Assembly (NCBI RefSeq): GCF_963676685.1 | Contig: NC_092355.1 | Location: 74,801,176-74,865,175, forward strand | Length of the DNA: 64,000 nucleotides | Source: Mytilus edulis | Taxonomy: Eukaryota; Mollusca; Bivalvia; Mytilida; Mytilidae | Reading direction: 5' to 3' | Shown here: positions 28,301 through 43,300 of the stretch, in pieces | Layout of the letters: each line of letters begins with the position of its first letter | How positions within the stretch are numbered: the first letter of the stretch is position 1 | Notes under the pieces: generated by a model | The model's input: only the letters and a program-made list of their open reading frames with translations | Databases searched by the model: none | What the model was told of the DNA's origin: nothing | Translations under genes and position numbers: made by a program

Positions 28301-31300
28301 CTGTTTTTGGTGGTATGCATTTGACGTGGCTCTGTACTTATACATCTCGTCATTGTGTTATTGTTCTATGATAGTTTTTGTTTTCTAGTCTTTCATTTTT
28401 GCCAATATGCTTTGTATATTTGCCATTTTGTGTTTCTTTGTTACTTAGACGTAGCTCTGTACTTATACATCCCGTCATTGTATTATTGTTCCATGATAAT
28501 TTCTGTATTCCTGTCTTTCATTTTTGCTAATAGGCTTTTTGTGTTTTGTGTTTCTGTTTTATAGGGATTAATTTGATAACACAATGTTGACTGCTGTAAC
28601 CCTGTTTTTGACATGTTTACCTTTTATGTCTGTTTGTTTTCTCCAAACATCATTGTCAATATATAATGGATTTTTATGTGACTGTCATGCACGTGGAAGG
28701 TCACTGGACCATGATGTAGGAGGGAGGGCCTTGACAAAGTCATCAAACTGACATGTACTAATTGTAATACAACTTTATAGAAAAGATCATCGATCTATCC
28801 AAAATTGTTCCTATCAAACTGATTTTAGCAGAAAACTTTATATTGTAAAATGCTAAATAATTCAAAGTCTCTAGACCATAGACTAGGGGCATGGCCTAGG
28901 TCAAAATAATACCTACTGATAGCACTGCAACTTCATACAAAATAATCATTGATATATATATATATATATATCACAAGTAGTTCCTACCAATCTTTCTTAT
29001 GCAGAAAACTTAACATTTAACATTGCATATTCATTTAAAGTCACTGGACTATGCCATAGGGTGGGCCTTAAAATAGTTGTCAAACTGTACTGAAAGCAAT
29101 GCAGTTGTTACAAAATATCATTGATCTATCAAAAGCAGTTCCTATCATTATAACTTATGCAAAAAACAACAATTGTTGACGTGTTTCAAATTCAAGAGAC
29201 CATGACTTATAGGGTTGGCTAAAAATCACGGAAATATGATGTGCCAATGTTAATACAACTGAATACCAAATATCATTGATCTACCAGCCAGTAGTGTTTC
29301 CCCATGAACTGACATAATCACAAACTAATACATGTAAACTAACCAGAAGTACAGACCATGACTGAGTGGGTGGGGGCCAAATAATCTCCTTTGGAAAGAG
29401 ATGTGTCAATGCTTATACAACTGCACACCAAATATCATTGACCTACTACTAGATTGGACTAAACTTAACTTTTTTCTCCAGGGGCTGAGCTGGGCCCCCA
29501 CAATATTTTTTCAGGGCCCCAGTTGAAGTTTTGGATACAAATAAGATAAAACCTAAACGTACTTTTTGTGTAATAATTAAGCCTTTTTATGTAATTTTAT
29601 ATGTAGCTTATGAATCTGGTAAACATTATGCTTGCTAACTTTATAATATTTGAATTACTAGAAGATGCCCACGAAATCAAGTTACAATTGGACAAGTGTA
29701 TACCCCAATCGATTTCTCATTGTTCTCATTATTTGTTGTTCATACCCAGATCAACTTCTCATTGTTTTCATTTTTTGTTTTTCGTGTGTTTTGCAGGGCA
29801 GTACGTTTACTGAGCATGCGCCAAAGCATATAAAACACAGATCGATAACGGTCTCAGATTTTTCCAGGAAACATAAATTGTTTCAAAGACAAATTTAGGA
29901 AGTACAAAACCCTACACTTCTACATTTTATCACAAATATATTTCTAGCTTTGTATGGTTTTAGAGGAGTTGCGGGAATAGATTGCCACCAGAACTTTATT
30001 ATTTGACAATACTGATTGTGGTACATTCCCCTTCAAAATGTCTCGCATCAATTTGAAAATAAACCAGATGCTACGCAGGGCACAGCTTTATACGATCGCA
30101 GAGGTCAAACCCTGTACGGTTGGGGCAAGTATGGACACAACATTTAAGCTTGATATTGATACAGCTCTGAATTTGGATTGTGATTAAATAGTTGACACAG
30201 CATAGGTTTCTCACACAGAATGAATGTGGTCTAATGAACTTTAATTTTTTTTTATTTTGAGCAATTCACTATGCTGTTGAATATTAATCCTCTCAACAAA
30301 AAAAGAAATTTAAGAAATTTTCTTAAATCTGAAATGAGAAAAATTTAACCCCCCGCCTTAAATTTGTTTTCACCTCCCCTTTCCCTCATTCCAAAAATGA
30401 TCTTTATTAAAATTTCTAATGGAGTTAACAACAATAACTACTCAATTAAATTCATCATGAAATATTAAAATATAAAATGTCATAGTCATGGTGAAAATTA
30501 ATATTAATTAATAGAAACTTAAAAAAAAAAAATGGGGAATGTGTCCAAATTGACATAGATGATGCCCCCGCTAGCATATAACGTTATAAAGGGACATAAC
30601 TCAAGAACTGTAAAGGTGAAGCTGCCAAAAAATGAACTTAAAATGAGTTTAGAGGTATTAAGCATTATATATACATTTCATTCAATTTAGTTGAGACAAA
30701 CTTAAGTAAAGAGAACAGAAACTAAAAAATTCTTCAATTTTTCCATTTGTAAATGTCTTGAAACTACAAAAAAACTTGTTTTTCGCCCCTTTTTGGCCCT
30801 TTATTCGCAGAATGTTTGCCTCATAACCAACAAAATATATCCGAACCTTCTACTTATGGTATTAAACAATGTAGTACAATTTCAGAACAATTGAAATACT
30901 TATACACAACTGTTTGTACTGACACTAGATAAATGCTTGTATTGGGCCCCTGTGGGCCCCTTATTCCTAAACATTAGGGACCAGAACCCTCAAAATCAAT
31001 CCCAATCTTCCTTTTGTTGTTATAAACATTGTGTTAAAATTTTATTGATTTCTTTTTACTTATACTAAAGTTATTATCCGGAAACCATCCGTCTTCATAT
31101 ATTATGACTACGACGCCAACGACGTGATACCAATATACGACCGCAAAAAATGTTTGCAGTCGTATAAAAATCTGGGTACACAAACTAAAACTGAGGGAAA
31201 CACACCAACTATAAGAGGAAAGCAACATTAACATAACAGCAGCAACAATGAACTACAACAAAAGCAAACGCCAACATACATAGAAGCCATATTCCTGACT

Positions 31301-34300
31301 TGGTAGCGGATATTATCAAAAATATCATTCAATTACTTTGTATTGAATTATAAAAAAGAAGATGTGGTATGAGTGCCAATGAGACAACTGTCCACAAGAG
31401 ATTGGATAGCATTAACTAGATATTTTAATATCGATTTACGAGATTTTCATTGCCCTGAATATTTTGTAATTATTTAATTTGATGCATTGGCAAGTTACCG
31501 GCCAATACAGATATACCAGATGAGGACAATCCAGCTTTTCAACCTTTGGAAATATAAAGCTATTTTTATACACCAGCTAATGAGGCCACAGACCCTCTTT
31601 CTAGCAAAATATTACGTAAGTCTTTGCTTCTGAGATGGGGCAGTTAACACTGAATTGACATAAGCACTAACAAAGTTTGCCATATTTAAATTGTACATCT
31701 CTAATCCTAACTTGCAATAAGTTGGATGATTCAAAACTGTATACATGTAGTGGTCAAAAACCACAATTAATTCCTCAATTAGTTCTTAATAACGTTTTGT
31801 GGCATTAAAAAAATTGCACCTGCTTTTTTTGTATAATCGTTTGTATGTGTAACATGTGTAATGTACAGTACAAGTCCAAAAATATATCCAACTTTCATAT
31901 AAATTGGATGTTTGCATCTTAAAAATTTAGCCAATACACATCTATACCCTTATAAACAAGTCAAGATATGTTCCGAAAACGGTAAATTTTACCTTTTTGC
32001 ACCTGACCTAATCACTTTTTCCATATCAAAATCAGTTAAAATAAAACATCCATAAATATATTTCAGCTCTCTTCTTTCATTTCCATCTCATAAAAGCTAA
32101 GAAGTGTATGAGAAAGGGAAAGCAAAAAATATAGAAAAAATATAGGGACAGCGAAATGCAAGATCATTAATTGTGGTATGGGGCCTAGTGTTAAAAATTT
32201 AATAATATTTTGTTTTAAGTGTCAACATCATACCATCTAATCTATTCCATATGCCATCATCAGACTCCGCTTTGCATTTTATTTTGTGAATTTCGATTCC
32301 ATTTGTATTGGTAACATCTGTAATGTCTTCACCAAACAATCTTCTAATCAATGACGTCTTTCCAGCACCTTGTTTTCCAACAACTACTAAACGTATGTCT
32401 CTCTTTTTCTCAGACCCTGACTCGAGTAATTTGAGGTACAAATCAATAGATTTTTTGTCAGCCATTAATTTTATTTCAGTTGGAACCATATCACCTAAAA
32501 ACGACATTTTTCATAAATGTTATTTATTAAAGCAAAACATATCTTAACTCATTTATATACATACAACTATTTTTTTGAGTGCCTGTGTTCGTTGTATGTA
32601 AGTTTTAGAAGTTATGATAGAATCTATAGTTTAAATTGGAAGTCAATTGTCATGATTCGTTTAAAAATTTCATATTTAACTAGACTTAAGCTGGGACATA
32701 CAGATGGACATGAGTAACATGTAATGCCCCCTTCTCTTCTATCTGGGCTTACAAATAAGAACAAAGTAAACAGCTATACAAGTACAGCAAGAGTCCTTTT
32801 TATTCATATCAAAAGTGGTGAAAAAAATCAAACAGAAAATTAAAGTAGTATACCCCAAAAATCATTTTCCTTTCAAATGTGGTCAATTGGTCCGAGTACA
32901 CAGTTATCGTCCCTTGATTTTCGTTGTCGATTTTCGTTGTCCACGAATATAGTCCCTAGTGTGGACAGTGTGTTAATTGCCAATCTTTTATACCCCTTCC
33001 AAATTTATTTCTTCATGTTTTATGCCTCAAATAGCAAGTAGTGGGATAAAATTACACTGTGAACAAATTTAATTCATGAATTAAGTAAAGTAGCAATTTG
33101 GTCCATCTGAAAAAGGTTAAAAATAAGCATTTCAGAAGCTGCCAAAAGATTTCAAGACCCCCATGAACATAAAATTGTCCATATGTTGAGTTAGAGTCGA
33201 TGAATTTTCTATAATTTGTCCCAAAAGTTGTACACCACACGGTAAAAATATTATTGAGAAAACGCAGGTGGGTTTTGTTTTATTTTTCTATAAGAAATGC
33301 ACTACGAAATAACTGTTGTAACTCGGACCAATTGACTTTTATATTATTGCTTATTTTAAATGAGATTGTGATACTGTAAATTCAGAAATTATTGCGTGTA
33401 ATTATTATTACCATTTTGTCATTTATTGCTTAAATGCGATTTAATTTTTTATGATTTTGAGAAACATCCTTTTTCATTCATACAAAATATTTCAAAATGT
33501 GAATTTAAATTATTGCGTTTCAACTCTGTCGCATTTTTCGCAATATTACAAACCTCGCATAAATTTCTGAATTAACAGTAAGTCAATTTAAGAGAAAACA
33601 GAGAATTGAGCCGGAAAGTAGAGACAAAAATCGGACAAAATAACAGAAAACATAGCCTGAGGCCACCAAGGGGTCTTAAACATTGTGAGAAAATCCAAAA
33701 CCCAGAGGCGGCTTCAGATTGCCTCTAAACAAATATTTTTACTGGTTCACAGTTCCATTATTATCACCCCCCCCCCCCAAAAAAAAAAATAAATTAAAAA
33801 ATTAACATTTTTTATCTGACCGAGGGAAATAATATGGAGGCTTTTTTTTTCAAATCTAACAAGAAATACTATCTTAAAAGCAATTAGAAAGCAATTTTCC
33901 ATATAAAAATTTGTAAGGGTTCCACGGAACCCAGTGTCTCGCCTACTTTACTGTAACTCCCAGGCTCAACAAAAATGAGGAAAACAATCAATAAAAATAT
34001 TCCTCTTGATACTATATTTTGATTGTAAGAAGCTTCTGTCCAAGTTTAGTAAAAATCCAGGATAGTTTATGAATGGAATAAATGTTTTAAAAACTTTAAC
34101 TCCAGACTGTATAAATGTAACTGGAAGAAAATCTAAGTCCATTTATAAGTAAAATACAGATACACAGGTACCAAATATTAACAAAATTTATTTTCTAGAT
34201 ACTAGCTTTTGATCATAAAAAAGCTTCTGTCCAAGTTTGGTACAAATTTAAAATAGTATAAGAAAGTCATTAAATTTTTAAAAAATTTAACCACAGAGTG

Positions 34301-37300
34301 AATGTTTAGTTTCCTGGCAGAAAACCTAAGTCCATTTAAAAGTATAATACCGAAAAAACGAATTTATTTTTTTACAAAATTTACTACTGGATTCTATCTA
34401 GATCTTATGACCACAAACAAGCTTCTGTTCAAGTTTGGTACAAATCCAGGATAGTTAAAGAAAATTATTAAAATTTTAAAAACTTTAACCACAAAGTGAA
34501 TGTAATGTTTCCCAGCAGAAAAACTAAGTCCATTTATAAGTAAAAAACAGAAAAAATGGAATTTTATTTTTGCAAACTTTACTTCTGGATACTATCTTAT
34601 GATCATAAACAAGCTTCTGTCCAAGTTTGGTTCAAACCCAGGATAGTTAAAGAAAATTATTAAAATTTTAAAAACTTTAACCACAGCAGAAAAACTAAGT
34701 CCATTTATAAGTAAACCAGATGTCCTCAGGGCGTAGCTTTATACGACCGCAGAGGTTGAACCCTGAACGGTTGGGGCAAGTATGGACACAACATTCAAGC
34801 TGGATTCAGCTCTAAATTTGGATTGTGATTAAATAGTTGACACAGCATAGGTTTCTGACACAGAATGAATGTGTTCTAATGAACTTAAAATTTTTGTTTT
34901 CTCTTAGAGCAATTCACTATGCTGTTGAATATTAATCCTCTCAAAAAAATGTTTGAAGAAATTTTCTTTTTATTTATGAAATTTCAAATGAGAAAAATTG
35001 AACCCAATTTTTTAATCACATCCCCCTTTCCCTTATTCCAAAACTAATCTCCATTAAAATATTCTAATGGAGTTTACAACAATAAATACTCATTTAAATA
35101 CATCATAAAATATTAAGATGTAAAAAAACTGCGTGTTATCACAGGCAATTTTTTCCAACGTGTGTTTCACGTTTGTGCTCATCACGTGAGAATAACGTTT
35201 TTCACACGTGTGTATCACACCGGATAAACGTTTATATCACGTGTATTTTACAAACATGATATTCTCACATGAAAATAATGTTTTAATCTGATCACATGAT
35301 ATTCACGTTCAAATATAACATTATTATCACATGTAAAAATTTTAACGTGATATGAACGTGTAAATATTGTGTTAATTTCACATGTAAATTTTTTAACGTG
35401 ATATGAACGTGTAAATATTGTGTTAATTTCACATGTAAATTTTTTAACGTGATTTTAACGTGTAAAAATTGTGTTAATTTCACATGTAGATTTTTCAACC
35501 TTATTTTAACATAGAAAAAGTGTGTTATTTTCATGTCTATTTTTTCACATGATTATGATATAAATTTATATCAATATCATATGTAAGTGCAAGTTGTTTT
35601 TTCATTGGCCATGAAAAAAACTTGTTTGATGTTCATGTATCAATGAATATATATACATGATATAAGGTAATGCATGTGCATAATAAATCATATAAATTTT
35701 ACCTTCAAATTACTGTCACAAGAAAAGTAGTATTATATAGATGTAACTTTACTTTCAGTTCAAATAAGACTTAAATGACTAATGTACAGTTATTATCACT
35801 AGCGTTGCATGATTTAAAGCAAAAGTTTAAAATTCTGAAGTTTTATTAATATTTAAAAGAAAACAGACTCCTGTACTGCAACCAAAGTTTTGAAAGTACA
35901 GCATAAAAATTCAGCAATTGCAAAAAAATGAAATTGTGATTCGTTATTGTATGTTGTTTACTGTACAATATTATTCCTTCACAAGAGTTATTCTGAATTA
36001 TGCTTTGTTATGCTCTTTGATGATTAAGTCTTTTCCTTCATTTCCTCTTCAATGTTTTATTATCTTCCTTTACTTAAAAGTTGACAATGGTCTGGTCTTC
36101 AATAAAATTACAAAAGGAACATTCTGTAGCAAGTCTTTTTAACTGAAATAAACTCATTTCATATTCAGATATCTTCTTTTCACAGTCATAATGATTTACT
36201 GCTTTATCTCCTCTTTTTATTGCTAATAGATGTTACACTCCGCCAATTTTCCCTACAAACATAAGAAAAGTTATACATGTACATGTATTGGTCAAGAAAA
36301 GAAGTATTGTTTTTGGCCCCTTGTTTATAAACTTTTTAGCCATAACCCCTACCCAACCTCCTTTTGGGGTATTGAACCATGTGGTACAATTTCATAAAGA
36401 TCAATTTAGTTACTAAAGTTATTGCCTGGAAACAAAAGTCTTTGAACAACGATGCCATACCATAATATCATTATGGTTGCAAGGTTTTATAAATATATCA
36501 TGAATAATATAAGAATAAAAACTTTATTTAAGGGATTTGAAAATAGAACTAATGAAAAACAAATGAGGATGGAGAAAATAATTTTTGGAGGTTCAATGAA
36601 TGCAAGATATTTACCATACCCCAAAAAATTTTAAAAACTGCATACCGGTAGGCCTTTATATAAAATAAATATATAACGTGCAATGTATATACATTAAATG
36701 ACAAGCCTACCTGATACAAAGTTATCAGTAACACTGAAGAAATTATGGGATGGATGATGAGACAAAAACAATCATGCTAGTACTGTTGGGCCTCCTTATG
36801 CACATAATGAGGTTGCAGGACAAGTTAATATATATAGCCTTTATTTACATCTCTAACCACCAGTCACTTTTTGGCATTTTTAAAAAGAGATTTTTGGCTA
36901 TCTAAGATACATGTACATAATATTCATGAGCAAAGACAGTCAAATTATTTTACATTTGTCATTCTGTGAAATTTTATATATTTATTTATAAACTTAAAGA
37001 TGACTATGCAGTACAGGTTTTACTCATCGTTGAAGGCCAAATCAATAGTTACTAATTTCTGTATCCTTTGGTCTCTTGAGTAGAATTGTCTCATTGGTAA
37101 TCATACCACTTCCTCTTTTTTTGACATTTGTTTTGGCATTTGTATTGACACTTATATTGATGTCTTTGTATTAACTAACAGATGCCGCTACTGATTTTAT
37201 TGTTTGTTTACGTGCTGATTTATTGAAATATATAGACATTTATCTCAATGGTTTTATTATTTATGTTACAGCCAAGTTAATCAATAATATATAGTACCTG

Positions 37301-40300
37301 CTTCTTTCACTTCTCCTCCTTATAGTAAAGTACATTTCCTTTGTTGAGTTTTTTCCCCAATGATCTCCTCAATAATTTGAAATTCTCTGTTCATTTATAT
37401 CTAGTGACTTGCAGACTTGTTGTATCCCTAAAAGATAAATCAAATTATTCAATTGATGGAAAATATCTTTCATTTTTATAATCATGATAATGGTAATTTT
37501 GTTTGGTTAATAATATTTATTACACAATAGAATTATAACATTAAATAGTTTTCACATGTACCTTAAAAGTTTGTAGTAATGTCATAAATGTTTAGGCTAA
37601 ACATCAAATAAAAGATTGCTGTTCAAAGCTGATAAAATAAATTCTATTTCTCTAAACTCCACATGTTTCAGTTGAAAATAAAAGCACATAAAATATGAAG
37701 TTCCATGGAAATAAGGCTATACATATAGAAGAAAATTCAACTAATTGTTTACCACTAATTATACCTACCCAATATAAAGGTAAAAGCCTTATTAACCTTA
37801 GGGACAGGTCAATATTTATTGGGGGGTTGGGACCGGTGCAATTCATATTTCTCTCTTAAAAAAAGTTTCTGTCCTATATGAAATATCTACTAATTTAAAT
37901 AAGTATATGCAGAGGCGGATTTAGGGGGGGGGGGGGCAGGCCCCCCCTTTTTGGGAAAAAATTGGTTGCCTATATAGAGAATCACTGAAGCGTGACTGGA
38001 GCGGGCCCCCTCTTGGGTCAGTCAGTGGGCCACCACTTATGAAAATTCTTGGATCCGCCACTGATATGTACTAATCTATGAATTTTTCAAACAGACTTTA
38101 ACTTCATTTTTATTAGATAAACACAGAACAAATATAGTAGTCTTGGGATATGTCTGGAAATTTTAACTGATATACTCCTTGAAGAAGGCAAATATAGTCA
38201 TGCAATATGCACCCCCTTTTCCCCCGCTTTTTTTATCAAAATTTATGGATCCACCACCGAGTATGGAAAACAGTTCGTAAATCTCTGCTTGACTGGTATC
38301 TCATCGAGATTGTGCTAAGTGAGGTGCTATTTCTTAAACTATAAAAGGCAAATTAGGGGGGGGGGGGGGGGGGTCAGGGAAAAAAAACCCGGTAATTTTA
38401 TTGAACTTACCTGCACTGCAAATTATTAAAATCACGTGTACGCAGTATAGTATACCAGAGTGGGTTTTTTTTTACTGCTAAAGTTGCGTTATCAGTACAC
38501 AGACTGTCAGTTGTAAATACAGAAACGGGTACCACAAGGATGCTAAAAATAACCGCGGAAATACCGCGCACTTTGATAAATTTCGGAATCGGTGTGTAAC
38601 CCAGAAGAGGAATCAATTTATTAACATTGTTTTGTTTTTAAGCTGGTAGCATAAAATGATTTAGATTTTAAATTCAATAAATATTTTGAAAGTTTGAATA
38701 TGAAATGCAATCGATAAATGCAGTTTATATGAGAATTGATGTGCTTCGTATCTCAGATAATTATCCCATACGGTTCACGGAAACGAGCGTCTATGCCAGA
38801 CTGAACATGAATATTGACACCACAATACTGGAAACGGAGAGTAATACAGCTTTTGGAGAGATATATATCAGGTATATTTTTCACAAACATGTTCTAAAGG
38901 CATGTGTACAGTAGTAAATTATAATATACAAATCCCAGTCTGCATAAAAAACTTGACATTGACAGGCCGAAAATTTGAAAAACCGGTCAATGTCATCAAA
39001 CCAAAATTTTGAATTTCTTAAATTTAAATCATATATTTGGTATGCAAGTTGTGTGTCCTTTTTTATTTAAATTTTACTGTCACAACAACATTTATAAGTG
39101 TCTGGGGGTATGATTTCTACTAGTGTATCATGAAGACTGACAAAATATTAAATAAATATGTTTGAACTAATATTAATGATCACAAAAATACATAGGCACT
39201 TGTTTTTGTCAATGTGGGGTTTACTATCCACCCACTTACGAAAAATCACTTCGTATGGTTGTGGATAGTAAACCCAACATTGACAGAATAATTAAGTGCT
39301 TGTGCAATTTTTGAAAGAAAATGACCACAGCGCGGGCACTTGTTTTTGTCAATGTGGGGTTTACTCTCCACACCCGTAAGAAATATCACGATATACAATG
39401 TATATCACGAAATATCACTTACCCTAACATCCGCAACCTCAATCGTAACAGCAAAAACAAAATAAAATTACATGAAGGAAAATACATGGAGGAAGATACA
39501 CATAGGGCGTAATATGCGCCAATGAAAAGAGTTGTGCCATAAGGCCATAGGATTGAGGATGGTAGCTAAACTTATCTGCCTTACTTGTCCTAAAATAAAG
39601 CCATGCAGATACTCTTGAAGTCAATGAAGATATAACAGATATCATATTTTATCTCACAACCCATTTAGGCATGTTGACAATAGTACTATATACTAATTTT
39701 TAATCTAATTAGTTCTAGCGGTGGGGTTGGGGTCGAGCTAGGTGACCTCAATACTTAATTGATAGGGTGTGCTGCTGTGGTTTTGTTATTTATACCAAAG
39801 ACACTACAACTTCGTATAATCTCTGTAAAAAGATATCTTGATGCCACTTTTGAAAATCCTGGATCCCCCTTTTCCCAAATAGAATATACAAAAAAGTCAT
39901 ATACTTCAGAAGTTAAAAGAGAACTAAATGTTTATGTAATACAAATGTGTTTCTCGTTTTTTTAAACAGATTAGGCCGTTGGTTTTTCCCATTTGAATGG
40001 TTTTACACTAGTAATTTTGGGGCCCTTTATAGCTTGTTGTTCGGTGTGAGCCAAGGCTTTGTGTTGAAGATGTACATTGCCCTATAATGGTTTACTTTTT
40101 TTATTTTTTTTTAAATTGTTATTTGGATAGAGAGTTGTCTCATTGGCACTCACACCACATCTTCCTATATCTATATAAAGTTAGTTGACTGTAGTATTAT
40201 CATTGATTATGAAAAGAAAAGTAGAGCTAGGTTATGAGGGTTTTTTTTTATTTTGGAATATCATGAATAAAGCCAGAGGAATCTGAATATCTGGCAAAAA

Positions 40301-43300
40301 ACTCAAATACAGGAGGCCTTTTTTATATTCAACTGCAGGTTATGATATACACTGTACATGCATGACATGTATAACACTGATCCATCTGGATCTATCTGGA
40401 GTGGTATATAAACTTCACTTGCCATGCTTGTCGCATACTGAACATTTAACTCCTTTCCTTTAACATTTAATATACATGATTATGATGATACAAACAATTT
40501 TATATACATGAGTATGATGAAACATGTCAAGATTGTTCACAGAATGACACTTGAGTTATCAGGCAATTAACTTTCACTGTCCCATTATTTATCACACAAT
40601 TTTGTTTGAAATCAAATTATGTTATGCCCAAATTGCAACATGGCTACAGATGCCTTTAGGTAGTCACTGAAATTTTCCTTTAAATTTTTATCAGACTATG
40701 ACAATAACTGTATGTGTATAACTGTAAATGAAATGCTGAATATTTATGCATTTTTTTTATATGACAGTTATTAAGCAGGTCTTGAATGAAGTCTTGACTA
40801 TGGAGGATCTGTTTGTAAATTCCTGACATGAAAAAAAAATGACAGAGGGAGAAGTCCAGGTAAATGTTAGAAGGACAATTCAGCAAAGTTCCAACAGATA
40901 TGTATGCACTTATTCCTTTTTATTAAATGTTATGCAATTAACAAAATAGTATGCTCTAAAAAAAAACATTCCTTTTGGCTTGCAGCAAATGTGCAAGGAA
41001 AGAATATATTTCATTTGTTACATTAATGCTACATAGGATAATTAAGTAACTTTGCAACAAAATGCTCTGAATTAACTATTTGCTACTTGTCAACTGAAGG
41101 ATGTCATGTATTAATGCATACACAAATTTATAAACATGATAAATCAAATGTTCTACAAAAATGTACTGCCTTCTACAATATTTCATTCTATACTTTAAAC
41201 ATAATTGATATGAATTGGAGGGCTTGCAATCGTGCACTCCTATTGCAGCTGTTTATCTTATTTTCAACACACTTGACATTTATTGATTCATTGTTGTCTT
41301 TATTTCCTCACACTAAAAAGTAATTGAGATATTGAGTGCCACTTTAAACACCATGGTGCTATTTTGTGGCATCCTGTTTTTATTAGTGGAGAAAACTAAG
41401 ACCTTTATAAGGAACTGACAATCCTAGTCAATTAAGTCTTTTAATTTAATATCAATTAATAACAAAGGAATGTAAAATAAAGAGAGAAGAAAAAAGCAAT
41501 TTTTATATATATAGACAAAAAAATATTTAAGTCTCGCAGTCATGGCAGTATAAAATCCCTGTGCAATGATGCCAATCTTTAATGATATAAAATATTCATA
41601 ATATTAACATTACTAAAGATGAGTATGTGACATTTGTTTTTCAGTCAGTAGAAGGAGGCATACTACATGTAATATGTGTATTAAATTTTATGTTAATTAA
41701 CAAGTATTTGAATATAATTATTTTTTTCCAGAAAATGAAATCTGATTTTGAGGCAAATATATGTAAGATGAATAAAAGACATGATACTCTAGCAGTGCTT
41801 CAGAATCACACTATAGAAGTATGAAGAATTTTGATTGTAATCAAGTTAACCTGAAGGTAATTTTATAGTAAAACAAGAAAACATTTCCTATTCAAGTATA
41901 CTAATAAAAAATAATTTATGTTTAGGTCACAATAGGATAAAGTTATTTTTTCTGTCTTACTTTCCATTTCCTTAGATTTTTTTTTTTAGGGGGGGGGGGG
42001 TTCATTTTTTTTGTATAAAAGTAATGGTAAGAGTCAAAATTTGTTTGATAAAGCATCATTTAAGTTTAGAACTGTTCAACATGTATATAATCTGTTAATA
42101 ATTAGATATAAGAAAAAGAAAAAAATACAATTATTTTATCTATGTATATTCTATAAAAAAAAAAAGTGGTATGATTGCCATTGAGATAACTCTCCACAAG
42201 AGACCAAATGAGTTAATGACTCAGAAATTAACACCTTTGACTTTGTCCCATAGGTCACTGTACGGCCTCCAACAATGAGCAAAACCCATACAGCATAATC
42301 TACTTTATCTTTCTGCCAGGAGAGAGCAAACAAGTGTATACATTTTTTTGGCTACATTGTTCAATATTGTTGTTACCACCCATAAACAAATAATGATTAT
42401 ATCCTTCATACTGCAGGTTATTTATTTACTTGCATACATGAAATCTCCTCAAAGATGATTGAATATTTAGAGTGTCAATAATTCATAAATTGCCTTCTGC
42501 TGTTGTTTTTTCTATGGTCGGGTTGTTGTCTATTTGATACATTCCCCATTTCCATTTTCAATTTTATTATTGACAGCTCATTCAAAATTGAAATCTAAAG
42601 TTATGCAGAGCTCCAGATAAGAATTCATAAATTGGGGTTTTTACCCACCATTTTCTTATATAATTGGGTGATAAAGTTTTTTAATTGCATTATCAATTCC
42701 AATTCACCCCTCAGGTTAATATCAAATTGGGTTTTTCACCACTAAGCTCCTTAATGTATTGGGTTTTTTCATCGACACAATATTGAATATTTAGGCAATA
42801 TCAACCCCAATTTTTTTTCCATCTTAAATTAATATAATGTTTCCCTCTTTCTTTAGCTCTTTTATTTGGTTTAGGGTTATGGTTAGGATTATTTGCTAGC
42901 TGTTTTATTTGGTTTATTCACTGAGGAGCAATTGTAGGTTTAATTTGTGTCCCGTTTCAAACCTTTTGCCAGTTTTGTATTTTCTCACAAAAAAGGATAT
43001 GTATTCACAGGCACTCGTCTTATACCTTTATATAAATAATTCTGAGACCAGTGTCTGTGTGCATGGTGTGTGTATTTATTAATAACCGTAAAATGAATAA
43101 AAAAATAGTATAAAAACTAATTATACTTGAATGATTTTCTTTTATTCAATTTACATAAATCTGGGTTTAGTTGTCTTTTATTAGAACTTTTGATTTCTGA
43201 TACTTTATCATTTCATAATTGATTGGGCCTTTCACTTTTTCAAACTGAATTCGTTTTTGATGAAACCCCGTGTTTATTAGCAATGTTTTCGTTTTGGTAC

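Noticed and set aside
32308..32547. 79-codon plus frame
   Set aside because: Antisense shadow of the P-loop exon.
35292..35534. 80-codon minus frame with repeated 'LHVKLTQ' units
   Set aside because: A translation of the ACGTG-type subterminal array of element C; periodicity reflects DNA repeats.
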